Below are positions 17,067-27,987 of a stretch of 64,000 nt of DNA, piece by piece. How positions within the stretch are numbered: position 1 is the first letter of the stretch; each line of letters starts with the position of its first letter. This DNA is from Rhodobiaceae bacterium UBA4490 (lineage in GTDB: Bacteria > Pseudomonadota > Alphaproteobacteria > Parvibaculales > Parvibaculaceae). The stretch covers positions 85,292-149,291 of the forward strand of contig DGNO01000005.1 in assembly GCA_002389665.1 (NCBI GenBank), written 5' to 3'. The notes under the pieces are model-generated. The model was not told the DNA's origin, made no database searches, and saw nothing but the letters and a program-made list of their open reading frames with translations. The position numbers were made by a program, and so were the translations under genes.

Positions 17067-17359
17067 GGGGCGCGGGCCCCGGCAATGGCGCGCCGGGCGA
17101 ACTGGACGGCGCTTTAAGCCCCTGATATGAAACGCCCATGAAACGGACGCATTCCATACGCATCGCCAGTGTGAGCAGCGGGCGGCTTATAGGCGGGCGA
17201 ATTACCGGCCCGGCTTGCCGTTAGCGCCGGCCCTGACAAGAGGGGCCGAACGGTAAGAACCGGGTAAGAACACCGCCGGGAGCTCCCCAAAGGGCTTTTT
17301 CAGAGGCCGGAAAGCGCAGCTCCCACCGTTAAAAGAGACGTCCGAGGACCCTTAAGATC
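17067..17359. other. 293-bp intergenic region before ileS
   Basis: It contains a 6-bp hairpin (CGGCCC at 17228-17233 with GGGCCG at 17243-17248) and a direct repeat of GTAAGAAC around 17255-17270. No T-box features or convincing promoter are visible. I call no gene here. Confidence 0.4.
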
Positions 17360-20296
17360 ATGTCCAGCGATAGCAACAGCAAAACCTCCGCCTCCAGCGA
17401 TGCACAGGATGCAGGCGCGCGCGATTACCGCGAGACCCTGTTCCTGCCTGAAACCGACTTTCCCATGCGCGCGGGTCTTCCCCAGCGCGAGCCGGAATGG
17501 CTGGAACGCTGGAACAAGCTGGACCTTTACGCCCGCCTGCGCGAGGAAGCGAAGGACCGTCCCGCTTTCACGCTGCATGACGGCCCGCCTTACGCCAATG
17601 GCGACATTCATATCGGCCATGCGCTCAACAAGACGCTGAAAGACCTCGTCGTCAAATCCCAGCAGATGATGGGCAAGAACGCCGCTTACGTGCCCGGCTG
17701 GGACTGTCACGGCCTGCCGATCGAATGGAAGATCGAGGAAAAATACCGCAAGAAGGGCAAGAACAAGGACGAGGTGCCGCCGCTCGACTTCCGCCGCGAG
17801 TGCCGCGAGTTTGCGCAGCACTGGGTGGATGTGCAGCGCGAGCAGTTCAAGCGTCTCGGCATCATGGGCGACTGGGACAATCCCTACCTCACCATGTCTT
17901 ACGACGCGGAAGCGGGCATCGTGCGCGAGTTCCAGAAATTCCTGATGAACGGCTCACTCTATAGAGGCTCGAAGCCGGTCATGTGGTCGGTGGTGGAAAA
18001 GACCGCGCTCGCCGAAGCCGAGGTCGAATATCAGGACCACAGCTCGCCGACGATCTGGGTGAAGTTTCCGGTGCGCAAGGGACCGGCAGCTCTTGAAGGC
18101 GCGTTCATCGTCATCTGGACGACGACGCCCTGGACCATTCCGGGCAACCGCGCTGTCGCTTTTTCCAAAGACATCGCCTACGGACTTTATGAAGTCACCG
18201 ATGCGGGCGAGGCGCATGGCGCAAAAGCGGGCGACAAGCTCGTGCTGGCCGATGCGCTGGCCGAAAGTGTTTTCGCTTCCGCCAAGGTCGCTGCTTTCGA
18301 GCGTAAGGGCGATGTAAAGGCAGACGATCTTGAAGGGCTTGTCTGCGCGCACCCCTTTGCAGGACAGGGCTACGAATTCGATGTGCCGGTGCTGGCAGGT
18401 GATTTCGTCACCGACGATACGGGCACGGGCTTCGTGCATATCGCGCCGGGCCACGGCCAGGACGACTATATGCTCTGGGTGCAGAATTTCGGCTATAAGG
18501 GCATTCCCGAAACGGTGAACGAAGAAGGCACCTATTATGACGACGTGCCGCTTTTCGCCGGCTGTTTCGTGCTCAACCGCCAGGGCAAGGACGGCAACGC
18601 CAATAAACGCGTGATCGAAGAGCTGATGAATGCGGGCCGTCTTCTGGCACGCGGCAAGCTCAACCACTCCTATCCTCATTCCTGGCGCTCGAAAGCGCCG
18701 CTCATCTTCCGCAATACCGCGCAGTGGTTCGTTTCCATGGATGCGGAAATCGAGGCGGCGGGCGGCGCGCGCTTACGTGATGTCGCGCTTACCGAAATCG
18801 ACAAGACACGCTTTGTGCCCGCCCGCGGGCGCAACCGCATCTATTCCATGGTCGAAGGGCGCCCGGACTGGGTGCTCTCGCGCCAGCGCGCCTGGGGCGT
18901 GCCGCTCACGCTTTTCGTGAAAAAGGACGACGGTTCCTTGCTGCGCGATGAAAAGGTGAATGAGCGCATTGCCCTCGCGGTGGAAAAAGAAGGCGCGGAT
19001 GCCTGGTTCGAGCGGCCGTCCGAAGATTTTCTCGGCAATGATTACAAGGCCGAGGACTATGAGAAAGTGACGGACATTCTCGATGTCTGGTTCGATTCCG
19101 GCTCGACCCATGCCTTCGTGCTGGAAGCGCGCGGCATGCCCGTGCCCGCCGATCTTTATCTTGAAGGTTCCGACCAGCACCGCGGCTGGTTCCAGTCCTC
19201 GCTTCTGGAAAGCTGCGCAACGCGCGGCCATGCGCCTTACAAACAAGTGCTCACCCACGGCATGACCTTGACCGAGCAGGGGCACAAAATGTCCAAATCG
19301 CTCGGCAATGCGGTGGAGCCGGAAAAAATCTTCAAGCAGAACGGCGCCGACATTCTGCGCCTCTGGGTGGCGAGCACCGATTATTGGGACGATCACGGCA
19401 TCGGCGACACGATCATCAAGTCGAATGTCGAAGCCTACCGCAAGCTGCGCAACACGTTCCGCTATCTGCTCGGCAATCTCTCCGGCTTCAGCGAGGAAGA
19501 ACGCGTTGCGCCGGGCGATATGCCCGAGCTTGAGCGGGTAATCCTGCACCGCCTGGCCGAGCTCGATGAACTGGTGCGCCGCGCTTATAATGATTACGAC
19601 TTCAAGCGCGTCGTTCATCAGCTTACGAATTTCATGAATGTGGAACTGTCCGCCTTCTATTTCGATATCCGCAAAGACACGCTTTATTGCGATGCGCCCT
19701 CCTCGCTGCGCCGGCGTGCCTGCCGCACGGTGCTGGATGCGCTCTTCATGCGCCTGACGGTCTGGCTGGCGCCGGTGCTTTGCTTTACGGCGGAGGAAGT
19801 CTGGCTCTCGCGCTTCCCCTCCGACACGGACTCCGTGCATTTGCAGCTCTTCCCCGAGACGCCGGAAGGCTGGCGCGATGAGGCCTTGGCGGAGAAGTGG
19901 AAAAAGATCCGCGAGCTGCGCCGCGCGGTGACGGGCGCGCTCGAGGTCGAGAGGCGCGAGAAACGTATCGGCGCAAGCCTGGAAGCGGCCCCGGATGTCT
20001 ATGTCTCCCGCCCCGAGCTGATTGAGGCGATGAAGGGCATCGATCTTGCCGAAATCTCCATCACCTCTCAGGCGCAGCTTCTGGAAGGCGAAGGCCCGGC
20101 GGAGGCGTTCCGGCTTGAGGACGTGCCCGGCGTTGCCGTGGTGCCGAAACGGGCGGAAGGGCAAAAATGCCAGCGCTCCTGGAAGATCCTGCCGGAAGTC
20201 GGCTCCGTGCCGGGCTATCCGGGTCTCAGCCCCCGCGATGCGGAAGCCGTGCGCGAATATGATGCGCGGGCGCAAGGCAAGAAGGTCGAGGCATGA
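17360..20296 (+). CDS. ileS: Isoleucyl-tRNA synthetase
   Basis: A 978-residue class I synthetase that charges tRNA-Ile. HIGH is at 84-87 and KMSKS at 643-647; the CP1 editing domain lies between (with [13 protein letters not shown]). The C-terminal region keeps the outline of the bacterial zinc-binding module, but only the first Cys (Cys937) remains: the other three positions read Ser940, Ser957 and Asp960 in KCQRSW and GLSPRD. The zinc site is therefore probably lost. The first 20 residues are Ser/Ala-rich and dispensable-looking. The stop overlaps the lspA start by four bases, which implies coupling. Confidence 0.97.
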   Translation: MSSDSNSKTSASSDAQDAGARDYRETLFLPETDFPMRAGLPQREPEWLERWNKLDLYARLREEAKDRPAFTLHDGPPYANGDIHIGHALNKTLKDLVVKSQQMMGKNAAYVPGWDCHGLPIEWKIEEKYRKKGKNKDEVPPLDFRRECREFAQHWVDVQREQFKRLGIMGDWDNPYLTMSYDAEAGIVREFQKFLMNGSLYRGSKPVMWSVVEKTALAEAEVEYQDHSSPTIWVKFPVRKGPAALEGAFIVIWTTTPWTIPGNRAVAFSKDIAYGLYEVTDAGEAHGAKAGDKLVLADALAESVFASAKVAAFERKGDVKADDLEGLVCAHPFAGQGYEFDVPVLAGDFVTDDTGTGFVHIAPGHGQDDYMLWVQNFGYKGIPETVNEEGTYYDDVPLFAGCFVLNRQGKDGNANKRVIEELMNAGRLLARGKLNHSYPHSWRSKAPLIFRNTAQWFVSMDAEIEAAGGARLRDVALTEIDKTRFVPARGRNRIYSMVEGRPDWVLSRQRAWGVPLTLFVKKDDGSLLRDEKVNERIALAVEKEGADAWFERPSEDFLGNDYKAEDYEKVTDILDVWFDSGSTHAFVLEARGMPVPADLYLEGSDQHRGWFQSSLLESCATRGHAPYKQVLTHGMTLTEQGHKMSKSLGNAVEPEKIFKQNGADILRLWVASTDYWDDHGIGDTIIKSNVEAYRKLRNTFRYLLGNLSGFSEEERVAPGDMPELERVILHRLAELDELVRRAYNDYDFKRVVHQLTNFMNVELSAFYFDIRKDTLYCDAPSSLRRRACRTVLDALFMRLTVWLAPVLCFTAEEVWLSRFPSDTDSVHLQLFPETPEGWRDEALAEKWKKIRELRRAVTGALEVERREKRIGASLEAAPDVYVSRPELIEAMKGIDLAEISITSQAQLLEGEGPAEAFRLEDVPGVAVVPKRAEGQKCQRSWKILPEVGSVPGYPGLSPRDAEAVREYDARAQGKKVEA

Positions 20297-20814
20297 AGCT
20301 GCCGCAAATCAGGCCCTTCTGGGGCCGGCTCTCCACCCTCGGCTTTGCCGTGGCTATTGCCGGGTTCTTGAGCGACCGGCTTTCCAAATGGTGGCTGCTC
20401 GATATTTACGGCATTGCCGAGCGCGGCGCCGTCGAGATAACGCCCTTTTTCAATCTGGTCATGGCCTGGAACAAGGGCGTGAGCTACGGGCTTTTTACGG
20501 CGCAGACGGCGACCGGACGGGCGATTCTCATCGGCTTTGCGCTACTCGTCACGGTGCTGCTCGGCCTATGGCTTGCCCGCGTCACCAAGCCTTATATGGC
20601 CGTGGCGCTCGGCCTGATCGTCGGCGGGGCGGTCGGCAACGTCTATGACCGGGTGAAATTCGGCGCGGTGGCGGATTTCTTCAGTTTTCACATCGATGAC
20701 GTTTTCTACTGGTATATTTTCAATATTGCCGATGTCTGGATTGTCGCCGGTGTCGGGCTTATGCTTGTGGACGCCGTTTTTCCAGGCAAAGAGCCGAATT
20801 CGGCGGAAAAATAG
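20293..20814 (+). CDS. lspA: Lipoprotein signal peptidase II
   Basis: A 173-residue inner-membrane aspartyl protease with four transmembrane helices. The conserved GNVYDR (115-120), the first catalytic Asp128 (AVADFF) and the second catalytic Asp147 (FNIADVW) are all in place. It removes signal peptides from diacylglyceryl-modified prolipoproteins, including the several lipoproteins in this window. Its ATG overlaps the ileS stop (ATGA), as in many bacteria. The DUF3035 lipoprotein follows 109 bases later. Confidence 0.95.
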   Translation: MKLPQIRPFWGRLSTLGFAVAIAGFLSDRLSKWWLLDIYGIAERGAVEITPFFNLVMAWNKGVSYGLFTAQTATGRAILIGFALLVTVLLGLWLARVTKPYMAVALGLIVGGAVGNVYDRVKFGAVADFFSFHIDDVFYWYIFNIADVWIVAGVGLMLVDAVFPGKEPNSAEK

Positions 20815-20923
20815 CCGCGACATGTGGCGCGTTGCCGAAAAGCGGCCACTCTTATAGGGTTAGGCTGTTTTGAGGGGGAACCGGCGGGCCTGAAGGGCTG
20901 CCGGCAATAATTGGAAGACAGTG

Positions 20924-21508
20924 ATGATGCTTATCTCGAAATCCCGTCTTTTCAGCTTGAGCCTGGTGGGCGGCTTGGCGCTTGCGCTTGGCGGCTGCGG
21001 CGGCTCCTCGATTACCGAGGCGCTCGGCTATTCCAAAGACGCGCCGGATGAATTTTCCATCGTCACGAAAGCCCCGCTTTCCATCCCGCCGGATTTCTCG
21101 CTGCGTCCGCCGCGCCCGGGCGCGCAGCGCCCGCAGGAACTGCGCCCGACGGAAGCGGCCGAACGGGCCGTGTTCGGGCGGACCACGGTATCGGCCGATG
21201 AACTGAGCGGCGGGCTGCGCTCCACCGGCGAGCAGGCGCTGCTCCAGCGCGCCGATGCGGTGGATGCCAGCTCCGATGTGCGCCAGCTGATTGCCGAGGA
21301 AGGCCGGGCTCTGGTCGCCAAGAACGAAACTTTCGTGGATGAAGTGGTCTTCTGGCAGGAAAAAACGGCGCCCGACGAGCGCCTGGTCGATGCCGCCGAA
21401 GAAAGCCGCCGCCTGCAGCAGAACGAAGCGCTGGGCAAGCCGGTGACGGAAGGTGAGACCGCCGACATCGAACCGCGCAAAAAGGGCTGGCTGGAAGGCA
21501 TTTTCTAA
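20924..21508 (+). CDS. DUF3035 lipoprotein (BamF-like)
   Basis: A 194-residue lipoprotein with a signal peptide and lipobox LGGC near residue 26. The mature N-terminus contains DAPDEFSIVTKAPLSIPPDF followed by LRPPRPG, the signature of DUF3035. In alphaproteobacteria this family includes BamF, an accessory lipoprotein of the outer-membrane beta-barrel assembly complex. The remainder is charged and helical with no recognised domain. GTG and two ATG codons stand in tandem at 20921-20929; the first ATG was taken. Its position after ileS-lspA and before the M16 pair is conserved. Confidence 0.75.
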   Translation: MMLISKSRLFSLSLVGGLALALGGCGGSSITEALGYSKDAPDEFSIVTKAPLSIPPDFSLRPPRPGAQRPQELRPTEAAERAVFGRTTVSADELSGGLRSTGEQALLQRADAVDASSDVRQLIAEEGRALVAKNETFVDEVVFWQEKTAPDERLVDAAEESRRLQQNEALGKPVTEGETADIEPRKKGWLEGIF

Positions 21509-21705
21509 GCTGCCACGTCTTCAAAGCCGCGTGTCCCTCTCTTCCCGATATGGGCCTCAGAGCGGGCCGCGGCTTTTCTGTGCCTATTTTTGCGGCCCAA
21601 GATTTTGGCATCGGGCTGCGGCGGCCTATCTTTCCTAATGTTCATTTGCTGTGAGGGGCAGAATCCGGGCATCCTCACGGGCATGCTAGGAAATGGAGTT
21701 TTCCA

Positions 21706-23199
21706 ATGACAAACGGGGCCTTGACGCCCGCGCGCGCCGCACGGTTTTTAACGGTCCCTGCCGTTAGACATGCAGGCGCGGCGCTTCTTCTCGCCTTTGC
21801 GCTGAGCGCATGTGACGAGGCGCCGGAAGAAAAGGCTGAAGCCCCGGCGCAAAGCGAGGAAACGGGCGCTGCTAAAAGCGCGGCGCAGCCGCTGCCGGCC
21901 AGCACCGAGCCCCGCCGGGCGGGAGAAGGCCCGCTTGCCCCGGAAGTCTTCACCCTTGCCAATGGGCTCGATGTGGTCGTCATTACCGACACGCGCGCGC
22001 CCGTCGTCACGCATATGGTCTGGTACCGGGTGGGCGCGGCGGATGAAGCGCCGGGTAAATCCGGTATCGCGCATTTCCTCGAACATCTGATGTTCAAGGG
22101 CACGGACGAATTGCAGCCGGGCGAGTTCTCCCAAATCGTTGCGCGCAATGGCGGCCAGGAAAACGCTTTTACCTCTTCCGATTACACCGCTTATTACCAG
22201 CGTGTCGCCAAGGACCGCCTGCCCATCGTCATGAAGATGGAAGCGGACCGGATGAGCGACCTGCAGCTTTCCGACAATGTGGTGATGCCCGAGCGGCGGG
22301 TCATTCTGGAAGAGCGCCGGGCGCGGATCGAAAACAACCCGCAAAGCATTCTGGCCGAGCAGATGGAAGCGGCGCTCTACCAGTCCCATCCTTACGGCAT
22401 TCCGGTGATCGGCTGGCGCCATGAGATGGCCAAGCTGACGACGGAAGACGCGATCGATTTCTACAATCAATATTACAGCCCCGATAACGCCATTCTGATC
22501 GTCGCGGGTGATATCACGGCGGAAGAACTGCGTCCGCTTGCCGAGAAATATTATGGCGCGGTCGCCTCGCGCGGCTTGCGGGCCGAGCGTGTGCGCCCCG
22601 GCGAGCCGCAGCCGGTTGCCGCCCGCCGTGTCGATCTAGTGGATGAGCGCGCGAGCCAGCCCGTGCTGCAGCGCTATTATCTCGCCCCTTCCTATGCGCG
22701 GGCGGAAAAGCGCACGGGGCCTGCCATCGAATTGCTGAGCACCTTGCTCGGCGGCGGGACGACGAGCCGGCTTTATAAAAATCTCGTGGTCGAGCAGGGC
22801 GTCGCCGCTTCCGCAGGCGCCTGGTACGTGGGCTCGACACTCGATGACGGGCGCTTCGGCCTTTATGTTTCTCCGCGTCCCGGCACCTCGCTGGAAGATG
22901 CCGAAGCCGCGCTCGATGCCGAAATCGAGCGGCTCTTTGCCGAGGGCTTTAGCGATGAGGAACTGGAGCGGGCGCGCACCTTGCTGCTTGCCGAGGCGAC
23001 CTATGCCCGTGACAGCCAGGAAGACATGGCCCGCATTTTCGGCACGACGCTGACCACCGGCGGCACGGTGGAAGACGTCATCGACTGGCCCGAACGCGTG
23101 CGCGGCGTCACGAAGGAAGACGTCATGGCGGCGGCCCGCCTCATTTTCGACAAACGCCGGTCCGTCACGGGCACGTTGCGGCCGGGGAGTGATACATGA
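21706..23199 (+). CDS. M16-family zinc metallopeptidase, catalytic subunit (lipoprotein)
   Basis: A 497-residue M16B-type peptidase with the inverted zinc motif HFLEH (His123, Glu126, His127). The N-terminus is a lipoprotein signal ending ALSAC (Cys36), so it is probably anchored in the envelope and faces the periplasm. A short acidic/Ala linker (37-75) precedes the two M16 domains. The next gene encodes a second M16 protein lacking HxxEH, overlapping by four bases, so the two likely form a heterodimer like mitochondrial processing peptidase or the known bacterial M16 pairs. It would degrade small proteins or peptides. Confidence 0.9.
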   Translation: MTNGALTPARAARFLTVPAVRHAGAALLLAFALSACDEAPEEKAEAPAQSEETGAAKSAAQPLPASTEPRRAGEGPLAPEVFTLANGLDVVVITDTRAPVVTHMVWYRVGAADEAPGKSGIAHFLEHLMFKGTDELQPGEFSQIVARNGGQENAFTSSDYTAYYQRVAKDRLPIVMKMEADRMSDLQLSDNVVMPERRVILEERRARIENNPQSILAEQMEAALYQSHPYGIPVIGWRHEMAKLTTEDAIDFYNQYYSPDNAILIVAGDITAEELRPLAEKYYGAVASRGLRAERVRPGEPQPVAARRVDLVDERASQPVLQRYYLAPSYARAEKRTGPAIELLSTLLGGGTTSRLYKNLVVEQGVAASAGAWYVGSTLDDGRFGLYVSPRPGTSLEDAEAALDAEIERLFAEGFSDEELERARTLLLAEATYARDSQEDMARIFGTTLTTGGTVEDVIDWPERVRGVTKEDVMAAARLIFDKRRSVTGTLRPGSDT

Positions 23200-24557
23200 T
23201 CCAGGTTTTTTCCCGGCTGGTGCCGGCGCTTGGCGCGCTGGCGCTGCTTCTCGCGCATACCGTTCCGGCCTCCGCCCTCGATATTCAGCGCGTTGTCAGC
23301 GATAAGGGCATCGAGGCCTGGCTCGTGGAAGAACATGCGGTGCCGCTTATCGTCATGGAAGCGGCCTGGGATGCTGGCTCTGCCCAGGATCCGGAAGGCA
23401 AGGAAGGCCTGTCGGTCATGCTTGCCTCGCTCATGGATGAAGGGGCGGGCGAGCTTGACAGTCAGACTTATCAGCGCGCTCTGGCAGAACTTGCCGTGCA
23501 GCTCGGCTTCAATGCCAACCGCGACACGCTGGATGTGAAGCTGAAAACGCTGAGCGAGAACCGGGATGCGGCATTCGGGCTGCTCAAAAAAGCGCTGGAA
23601 GAACCGCGCTTCGATGAAGAAGCGGTGGCGCGCATCCGCGATCAGCTAAAAGTCGCGGTCGCCCGCGACCTCGATAATCCCGGCGATATTGCCTCGCGCG
23701 CCTGGTACGAGGCGGCGCTGGGCGGTCATCCTTATGCCCGGCCCACCAAGGGCACGGAAGAAACGCTTTCCGCCATTACCCGCGCGGATATTGCAGATGC
23801 CCATAAAAGGCTCATCGCGCGCGATAATCTGCATGTCGCGGTCGTGGGCGATATCGATGCCGAGACGCTGAAAAAGCTGCTCGATGACACGTTCGGCAAC
23901 TTGCCCGAAAACCGCGACGGGCGCGAGATTGCCGATGTGAAAGTGAATGCGGAAGGGCGCACCGAGGTCATCCGCCGCGACATTCCCCAAAGCGTGGCGA
24001 TTTTCGGCCATGGCGGGATCAAGCGGGACGATCCGGATTTTATTCCCGCCTTCATCATGAACCACATTCTGGGCGGCGGCAGCTTTACCTCCCGGCTGAT
24101 GTCGGAAGTGCGCGAGAAGCGTGGCCTTGCCTATTCCGTGGTCAGTTATTTCTATCCGCTCGACCATACCGGCCTCTATGTTGGGCAGGTGGCGACGGAA
24201 AATGCCCGCGTTGCCGAATCTTTGGACATTATCCGCGCCGAAATTGCGCGGATGGCCGAAGAAGGCGTCAGCGAAGCGGAGCTGGAAGATGCCAAGACCT
24301 ATCTGACGGGCTCTTATCCCCTCCGGTTCGATTCGAACGAAAAGATCGCCGCGCAGCTTATCGGCTTGCAGCTTGGCGGCCTGCCCATCACTTATGTCGA
24401 TGAGCGCAATGAGATGATCAACGCCGTGACGAAAGAGGATATTGCCCGCGTCGCGGAGCGTCTCTTACATCCGGGCGAGCTTATCGTCACGGTGGTCGGC
24501 CAGCCGGAAGGCATAGAGCCTGCTGCTGCAACCGCTGATGACGTGGTGGCTGAGTAA
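23196..24557 (+). CDS. M16-family peptidase-like protein, non-catalytic subunit
   Basis: A 453-residue M16 protein with a Sec signal peptide (cleavage after about residue 27, ASALD). The position of the zinc motif holds LSVMLASLMDEG instead of HxxEH, so it cannot bind zinc there. The C-terminal half keeps REKRGLAYSVVSYF, which contains the Arg/Tyr pair that completes the active site of the partner subunit. This is the standard division of labour in two-subunit M16 peptidases. Its ATG overlaps the stop of the catalytic gene, ensuring equal synthesis. Confidence 0.9.
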   Translation: MIQVFSRLVPALGALALLLAHTVPASALDIQRVVSDKGIEAWLVEEHAVPLIVMEAAWDAGSAQDPEGKEGLSVMLASLMDEGAGELDSQTYQRALAELAVQLGFNANRDTLDVKLKTLSENRDAAFGLLKKALEEPRFDEEAVARIRDQLKVAVARDLDNPGDIASRAWYEAALGGHPYARPTKGTEETLSAITRADIADAHKRLIARDNLHVAVVGDIDAETLKKLLDDTFGNLPENRDGREIADVKVNAEGRTEVIRRDIPQSVAIFGHGGIKRDDPDFIPAFIMNHILGGGSFTSRLMSEVREKRGLAYSVVSYFYPLDHTGLYVGQVATENARVAESLDIIRAEIARMAEEGVSEAELEDAKTYLTGSYPLRFDSNEKIAAQLIGLQLGGLPITYVDERNEMINAVTKEDIARVAERLLHPGELIVTVVGQPEGIEPAAATADDVVAE

Positions 24558-24646
24558 GCGTTCGTTCCGGGCTGGCTGAACGCGGGGTTTTTGGGTAGGA
24601 TTTTTGAGGAACGGCGTCTGGGGCCGTTCTTCAAGATCATACCGGG

Positions 24647-25972
24647 ATGAGTTTTTTGCCATATCACCACGAGATCGCTCGCTGCCTTGAAAGCGCAGGC
24701 CTGCCGGAAATCGTTTTCAAGGATCATCTGGCGCGGGCGAGCGAGGCTGCCAAACGGCTGCGCGCCGAGGTGAAGCAGGGCGGCCTTGCCATGCTGACCA
24801 TCGCGCGCGAAAGCGCCGATCTTGCCGCGATGGAAGAGGTGGCGGCGCATCTTTTGAAAAACACCTCCGATCTTGTGGTGCTCGGCACCGGCGGCTCCAG
24901 CCTCGGGGCGCAAGCGCTTGCGCAGCTGACGGGCTGGAATGTTGCAGGGCATTTGCCGGCGGCAGGTGAGGGGCAAAACTCCCCGCGTTTTCATTTTCCC
25001 GACAATCTCGATGCCGGGTCCATGGAAGCGGTGCTGGGCGGGCTCGATTTGCGCAGCACGCGGTTTCTCGTCGTCTCCAAATCGGGCGGTACCGCTGAAA
25101 CGCTGATGCAGATGCTTGCCGCCATGAGCGCGATTGAGGCGGCAGGCGGCGGCAAATATATGAACCAGCATTTCGCCGTGCTGACGGAGCCGGTAAAACC
25201 GGGCAAGGAAAACCCGCTGCGCCAGATCGCCGAAGCACGGGGCTTTCCGCTTTTGGATCATCACACCGGCATTGGCGGGCGCTTTTCGGTTCTCTCCAAT
25301 GTCGGGCTGCTGCCCGCGCGGCTGATGGGCCTCGATGGGGCCAAAGTGCGCGAAGGGGCGCTTGGCGTGCTGGACGGCGTGCTTGAAAGCAATGATGCCG
25401 CGCCCGTTCAAGGCGCCGCGCTTTGCGATGCGCAGGTTTCCTTTCAGAAAACCGCGATCCATATTCTCTGGCCCTATATCTCCCGGCTTGAAAAATTCGG
25501 CCTCTGGTACCGCCAGCTTTGGGGGGAGAGCCTGGGCAAAGAAAGCTGCGGCACCTTGCCGGCCTTCGGCCTCGGCCCGGTCGATCAGCACAGCCAGCTT
25601 CAGCTTTATCTGGCAGGCCCGAAAGATAAGGCCTTCACGATCATCACCGCCCCGGCGGCAGGCACGGGGCCAGAGGTGTCCGCCGCCCTTGCCAGGGAAT
25701 GCGGGCTTGAGCTTTTTGCCGGGCGCCGGATCGGCGATCTCGTGGAAGCCGAGCAGCGCGCCACCATAGAAACCCTGTCGCGGGCAGGGTGTCCGGTGCG
25801 CGAAATCGCACTTTCCACCCTCGATGAGCGCGGGCTCGGCGCGCTTTTCATGCATTTCATGATCGAGACGATCCTGACCGGCTATATGTGGGGCATCGAT
25901 CCCTTCGATCAGCCAGCTGTGGAAGAAGGAAAGGTTCTGGCGCGCGAATATCTGGCTACAATGGCCACATGA
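24647..25972 (+). CDS. pgi: Glucose-6-phosphate isomerase
   Basis: A 441-residue sugar-isomerase-fold protein, on the short side for the family. Recognisable motifs are [10 protein letters not shown] near residue 84 (substrate phosphate), [10 protein letters not shown] near 145, and [14 protein letters not shown] near 290, which contains the catalytic Glu. It interconverts glucose-6-phosphate and fructose-6-phosphate in the cytoplasm. The alphaproteobacterial short form sits here between the M16 pair and mutL. The stop overlaps the mutL ATG (ATGA at 25969-25972). Confidence 0.88.
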   Translation: MSFLPYHHEIARCLESAGLPEIVFKDHLARASEAAKRLRAEVKQGGLAMLTIARESADLAAMEEVAAHLLKNTSDLVVLGTGGSSLGAQALAQLTGWNVAGHLPAAGEGQNSPRFHFPDNLDAGSMEAVLGGLDLRSTRFLVVSKSGGTAETLMQMLAAMSAIEAAGGGKYMNQHFAVLTEPVKPGKENPLRQIAEARGFPLLDHHTGIGGRFSVLSNVGLLPARLMGLDGAKVREGALGVLDGVLESNDAAPVQGAALCDAQVSFQKTAIHILWPYISRLEKFGLWYRQLWGESLGKESCGTLPAFGLGPVDQHSQLQLYLAGPKDKAFTIITAPAAGTGPEVSAALARECGLELFAGRRIGDLVEAEQRATIETLSRAGCPVREIALSTLDERGLGALFMHFMIETILTGYMWGIDPFDQPAVEEGKVLAREYLATMAT

Positions 25973-27822
25973 GTCGCATCCGCAAGCTTTCAGAAGGCAC
26001 GATCAACCGCATCGCCGCGGGGGAGGTCGTCGAGCGTCCGGCCAGCGCCGTCAAGGAGTTGACCGAAAACGCCATCGATGCCGGGGCACGTCATATCGAC
26101 ATCACGATTTCGGCGGGCGGCAAGAACCTCATCCAGATCAGCGACGATGGTTGCGGCATGAATGCGGAAGAACTCGCGCTTGCTGTGCAGCGCCATGCCA
26201 CCTCCAAACTGAAGCTGGACGGCGCGGGCCGCGAGGATTTGCTCAATATCGCAAGCCTCGGGTTCAGAGGCGAGGCGCTGCCGTCCATCGGCGCGGTGGC
26301 CCGGCTTGCCATCACCTCGCGCCCGAGCGCGGATGAAACCGCCTGCCGCATCGAGGTGGAAGGCGGCAAGGTGGGGGCAGCCGAACCGGCTGCAGGACCC
26401 ATCGGTACGCGGGTGGAAGTGCGCGATCTTTTCTTTGCCACGCCTGCCCGGCTGAAATTTCTGAAATCCGACAGAGCCGAAACCCAGGCCGTCTCCGACA
26501 CGGTCAAGCGTCTTGCCATGGCGCATCCGGAAATCGGCTTCACCCTCGTCAGCGAGGGGCGCCACTTGCTGCGCCTGCCTGCCGAGGCGCCGGGCAAGGA
26601 AGGCTGGCTGGCGCGCCTTGCCGGGATCATGGGTGAAGAATTTCGTCTCAACGCCCTGCCCATCGAGGCGGTGCGCGAAGGGGTGCGGCTGGAAGGTTTT
26701 GCGGGCCTGCCGACATTCAATCGCGGTACCGCCCAGCATCAATATCTCTTCGTCAACGGCCGCCCGGTGCGCGACAAGCTGCTTGTCGGTGCGGTGCGCG
26801 GAGCTTACGCAGATTTTCTCGCCCGCCAGCGCCATCCCGTCGTCGCGCTTTTTGTCGATATCGACACGGCGGAAGTGGATGTGAACGTCCATCCCGCGAA
26901 AACCGAAGTCCGTTTCCGCGATGCAGGCCTCGTGCGCGGGCTGATCGTAGGCGCCTTGCGCCTGGCGCTCACCGAAGCCGGCCACCGCGCTTCCACCACG
27001 GTCGCCGAAACGGCGCTCTCCGCCCTGCGTCCTGAGCCATTGGCACGCGGTGAAGAGGGCTTTAACGCGCCAAGGGCGGCGTCTTGGCAGGGGCACCCAC
27101 TTTCTTCTGCGCCGCCTGCATCTCATGTCTATGCCGCCCGGCCAGAGGCTGAGGCGCAGGCCGGTTTTGCGGGGCTCGGCCAGAGCGCCCGTGTGGAGCC
27201 CGCCCCGGCGGCTCTGCCGCAGCAAGCAGGCGAAAGCACGGACTATCCGCTTGGGGTGGCGCGCGGCCAGCTCCACACCACTTACGTGATTTCCCAGACG
27301 GCGGACGGTATCGTCATTGTCGATCAGCACGCCGCTCATGAGCGCCTTGTCTATGAGCGGATGAAAAAGGCCATGGCGGCGCGCGGCATTCCGCGCCAGT
27401 TGCTGCTCATTCCCGAAGTCGTCGATCTCGACGGGAACGGCGCTGAGCGCCTTTGCGCGCGGGCCGAGGAACTGGCCGAGCTTGGTTTTGTGCTTGAGCC
27501 GTTCGGTGAGGGCGCGGTGGTGGTGCGCGAGGTGCCGGGCATTCTCGGCAAGCTCGATGTGCAGGCGCTGGTGCGCGATCTTGCCGATGATCTGGCCGAA
27601 CTCGACGAGGCGCTTTCCCTTAAAGAGCGGCTGGAAGACGTCTGCGGGACCATCGCCTGTCATGGTTCGGTGCGCGCCGGGCGGCGGCTGAGCGGGGAAG
27701 AGATGAACGCGCTCTTGCGTGAAATGGAGGAAACACCCCATTCCGGTCAGTGCAACCATGGCAGACCGACCTATGTCGAACTTAAACTATCCGATATCGA
27801 ACGGCTTTTCGGGCGCCGCTAA
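25969..27822 (+). CDS. mutL: DNA mismatch repair protein MutL
   Basis: A 617-residue MutL. The N-terminal GHKL ATPase shows [14 protein letters not shown] and FRGEAL (about residues 40-110). The C-terminal dimerisation domain holds the endonuclease motif [12 protein letters not shown], so this is a nicking MutL as in organisms lacking MutH. CHGSVRAG and CNHGRPT complete the metal site; the usual CPHGRPT has Asn for Pro. A variable linker spans about 340-430. The chosen ATG overlaps the pgi stop; an earlier start inside pgi is rejected because the family begins with [25 protein letters not shown] sequence. Confidence 0.96.
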   Translation: MSRIRKLSEGTINRIAAGEVVERPASAVKELTENAIDAGARHIDITISAGGKNLIQISDDGCGMNAEELALAVQRHATSKLKLDGAGREDLLNIASLGFRGEALPSIGAVARLAITSRPSADETACRIEVEGGKVGAAEPAAGPIGTRVEVRDLFFATPARLKFLKSDRAETQAVSDTVKRLAMAHPEIGFTLVSEGRHLLRLPAEAPGKEGWLARLAGIMGEEFRLNALPIEAVREGVRLEGFAGLPTFNRGTAQHQYLFVNGRPVRDKLLVGAVRGAYADFLARQRHPVVALFVDIDTAEVDVNVHPAKTEVRFRDAGLVRGLIVGALRLALTEAGHRASTTVAETALSALRPEPLARGEEGFNAPRAASWQGHPLSSAPPASHVYAARPEAEAQAGFAGLGQSARVEPAPAALPQQAGESTDYPLGVARGQLHTTYVISQTADGIVIVDQHAAHERLVYERMKKAMAARGIPRQLLLIPEVVDLDGNGAERLCARAEELAELGFVLEPFGEGAVVVREVPGILGKLDVQALVRDLADDLAELDEALSLKERLEDVCGTIACHGSVRAGRRLSGEEMNALLREMEETPHSGQCNHGRPTYVELKLSDIERLFGRR

Positions 27823-27987
27823 ACGCAAAGCCCGGCAAGGATTTCCTATCGATCCGTAATCGGATCACATCTTTGTTATGCCCTCCTAAAATTTACGAAA
27901 GCAAAAGGTTCCCCGGCGGAAGCTGGCGGCCAAGGGATTTGCCTTGCCGTCGTTCCGGACGCGCAAGGCCAATGGGTGGGGGTTTCG

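Noticed and set aside
17067..17359. T-box or attenuator controlling ileS
   Set aside because: No T-box sequence, no leader peptide rich in Ile, and no terminator before the start.
18773..20275. 500-codon open frame antisense to ileS
   Set aside because: It lies wholly within ileS in a complementary frame and its protein is His/Arg-rich with no family features.
24392..25855. 487-codon open frame antisense to pgi
   Set aside because: A shadow of pgi and the end of the second M16 gene with no domain or ribosome site.
25990..27759. 589-codon open frame antisense to mutL
   Set aside because: It mirrors GC-rich mutL codons, has no start context and no recognisable domain, while mutL on the plus strand is intact.
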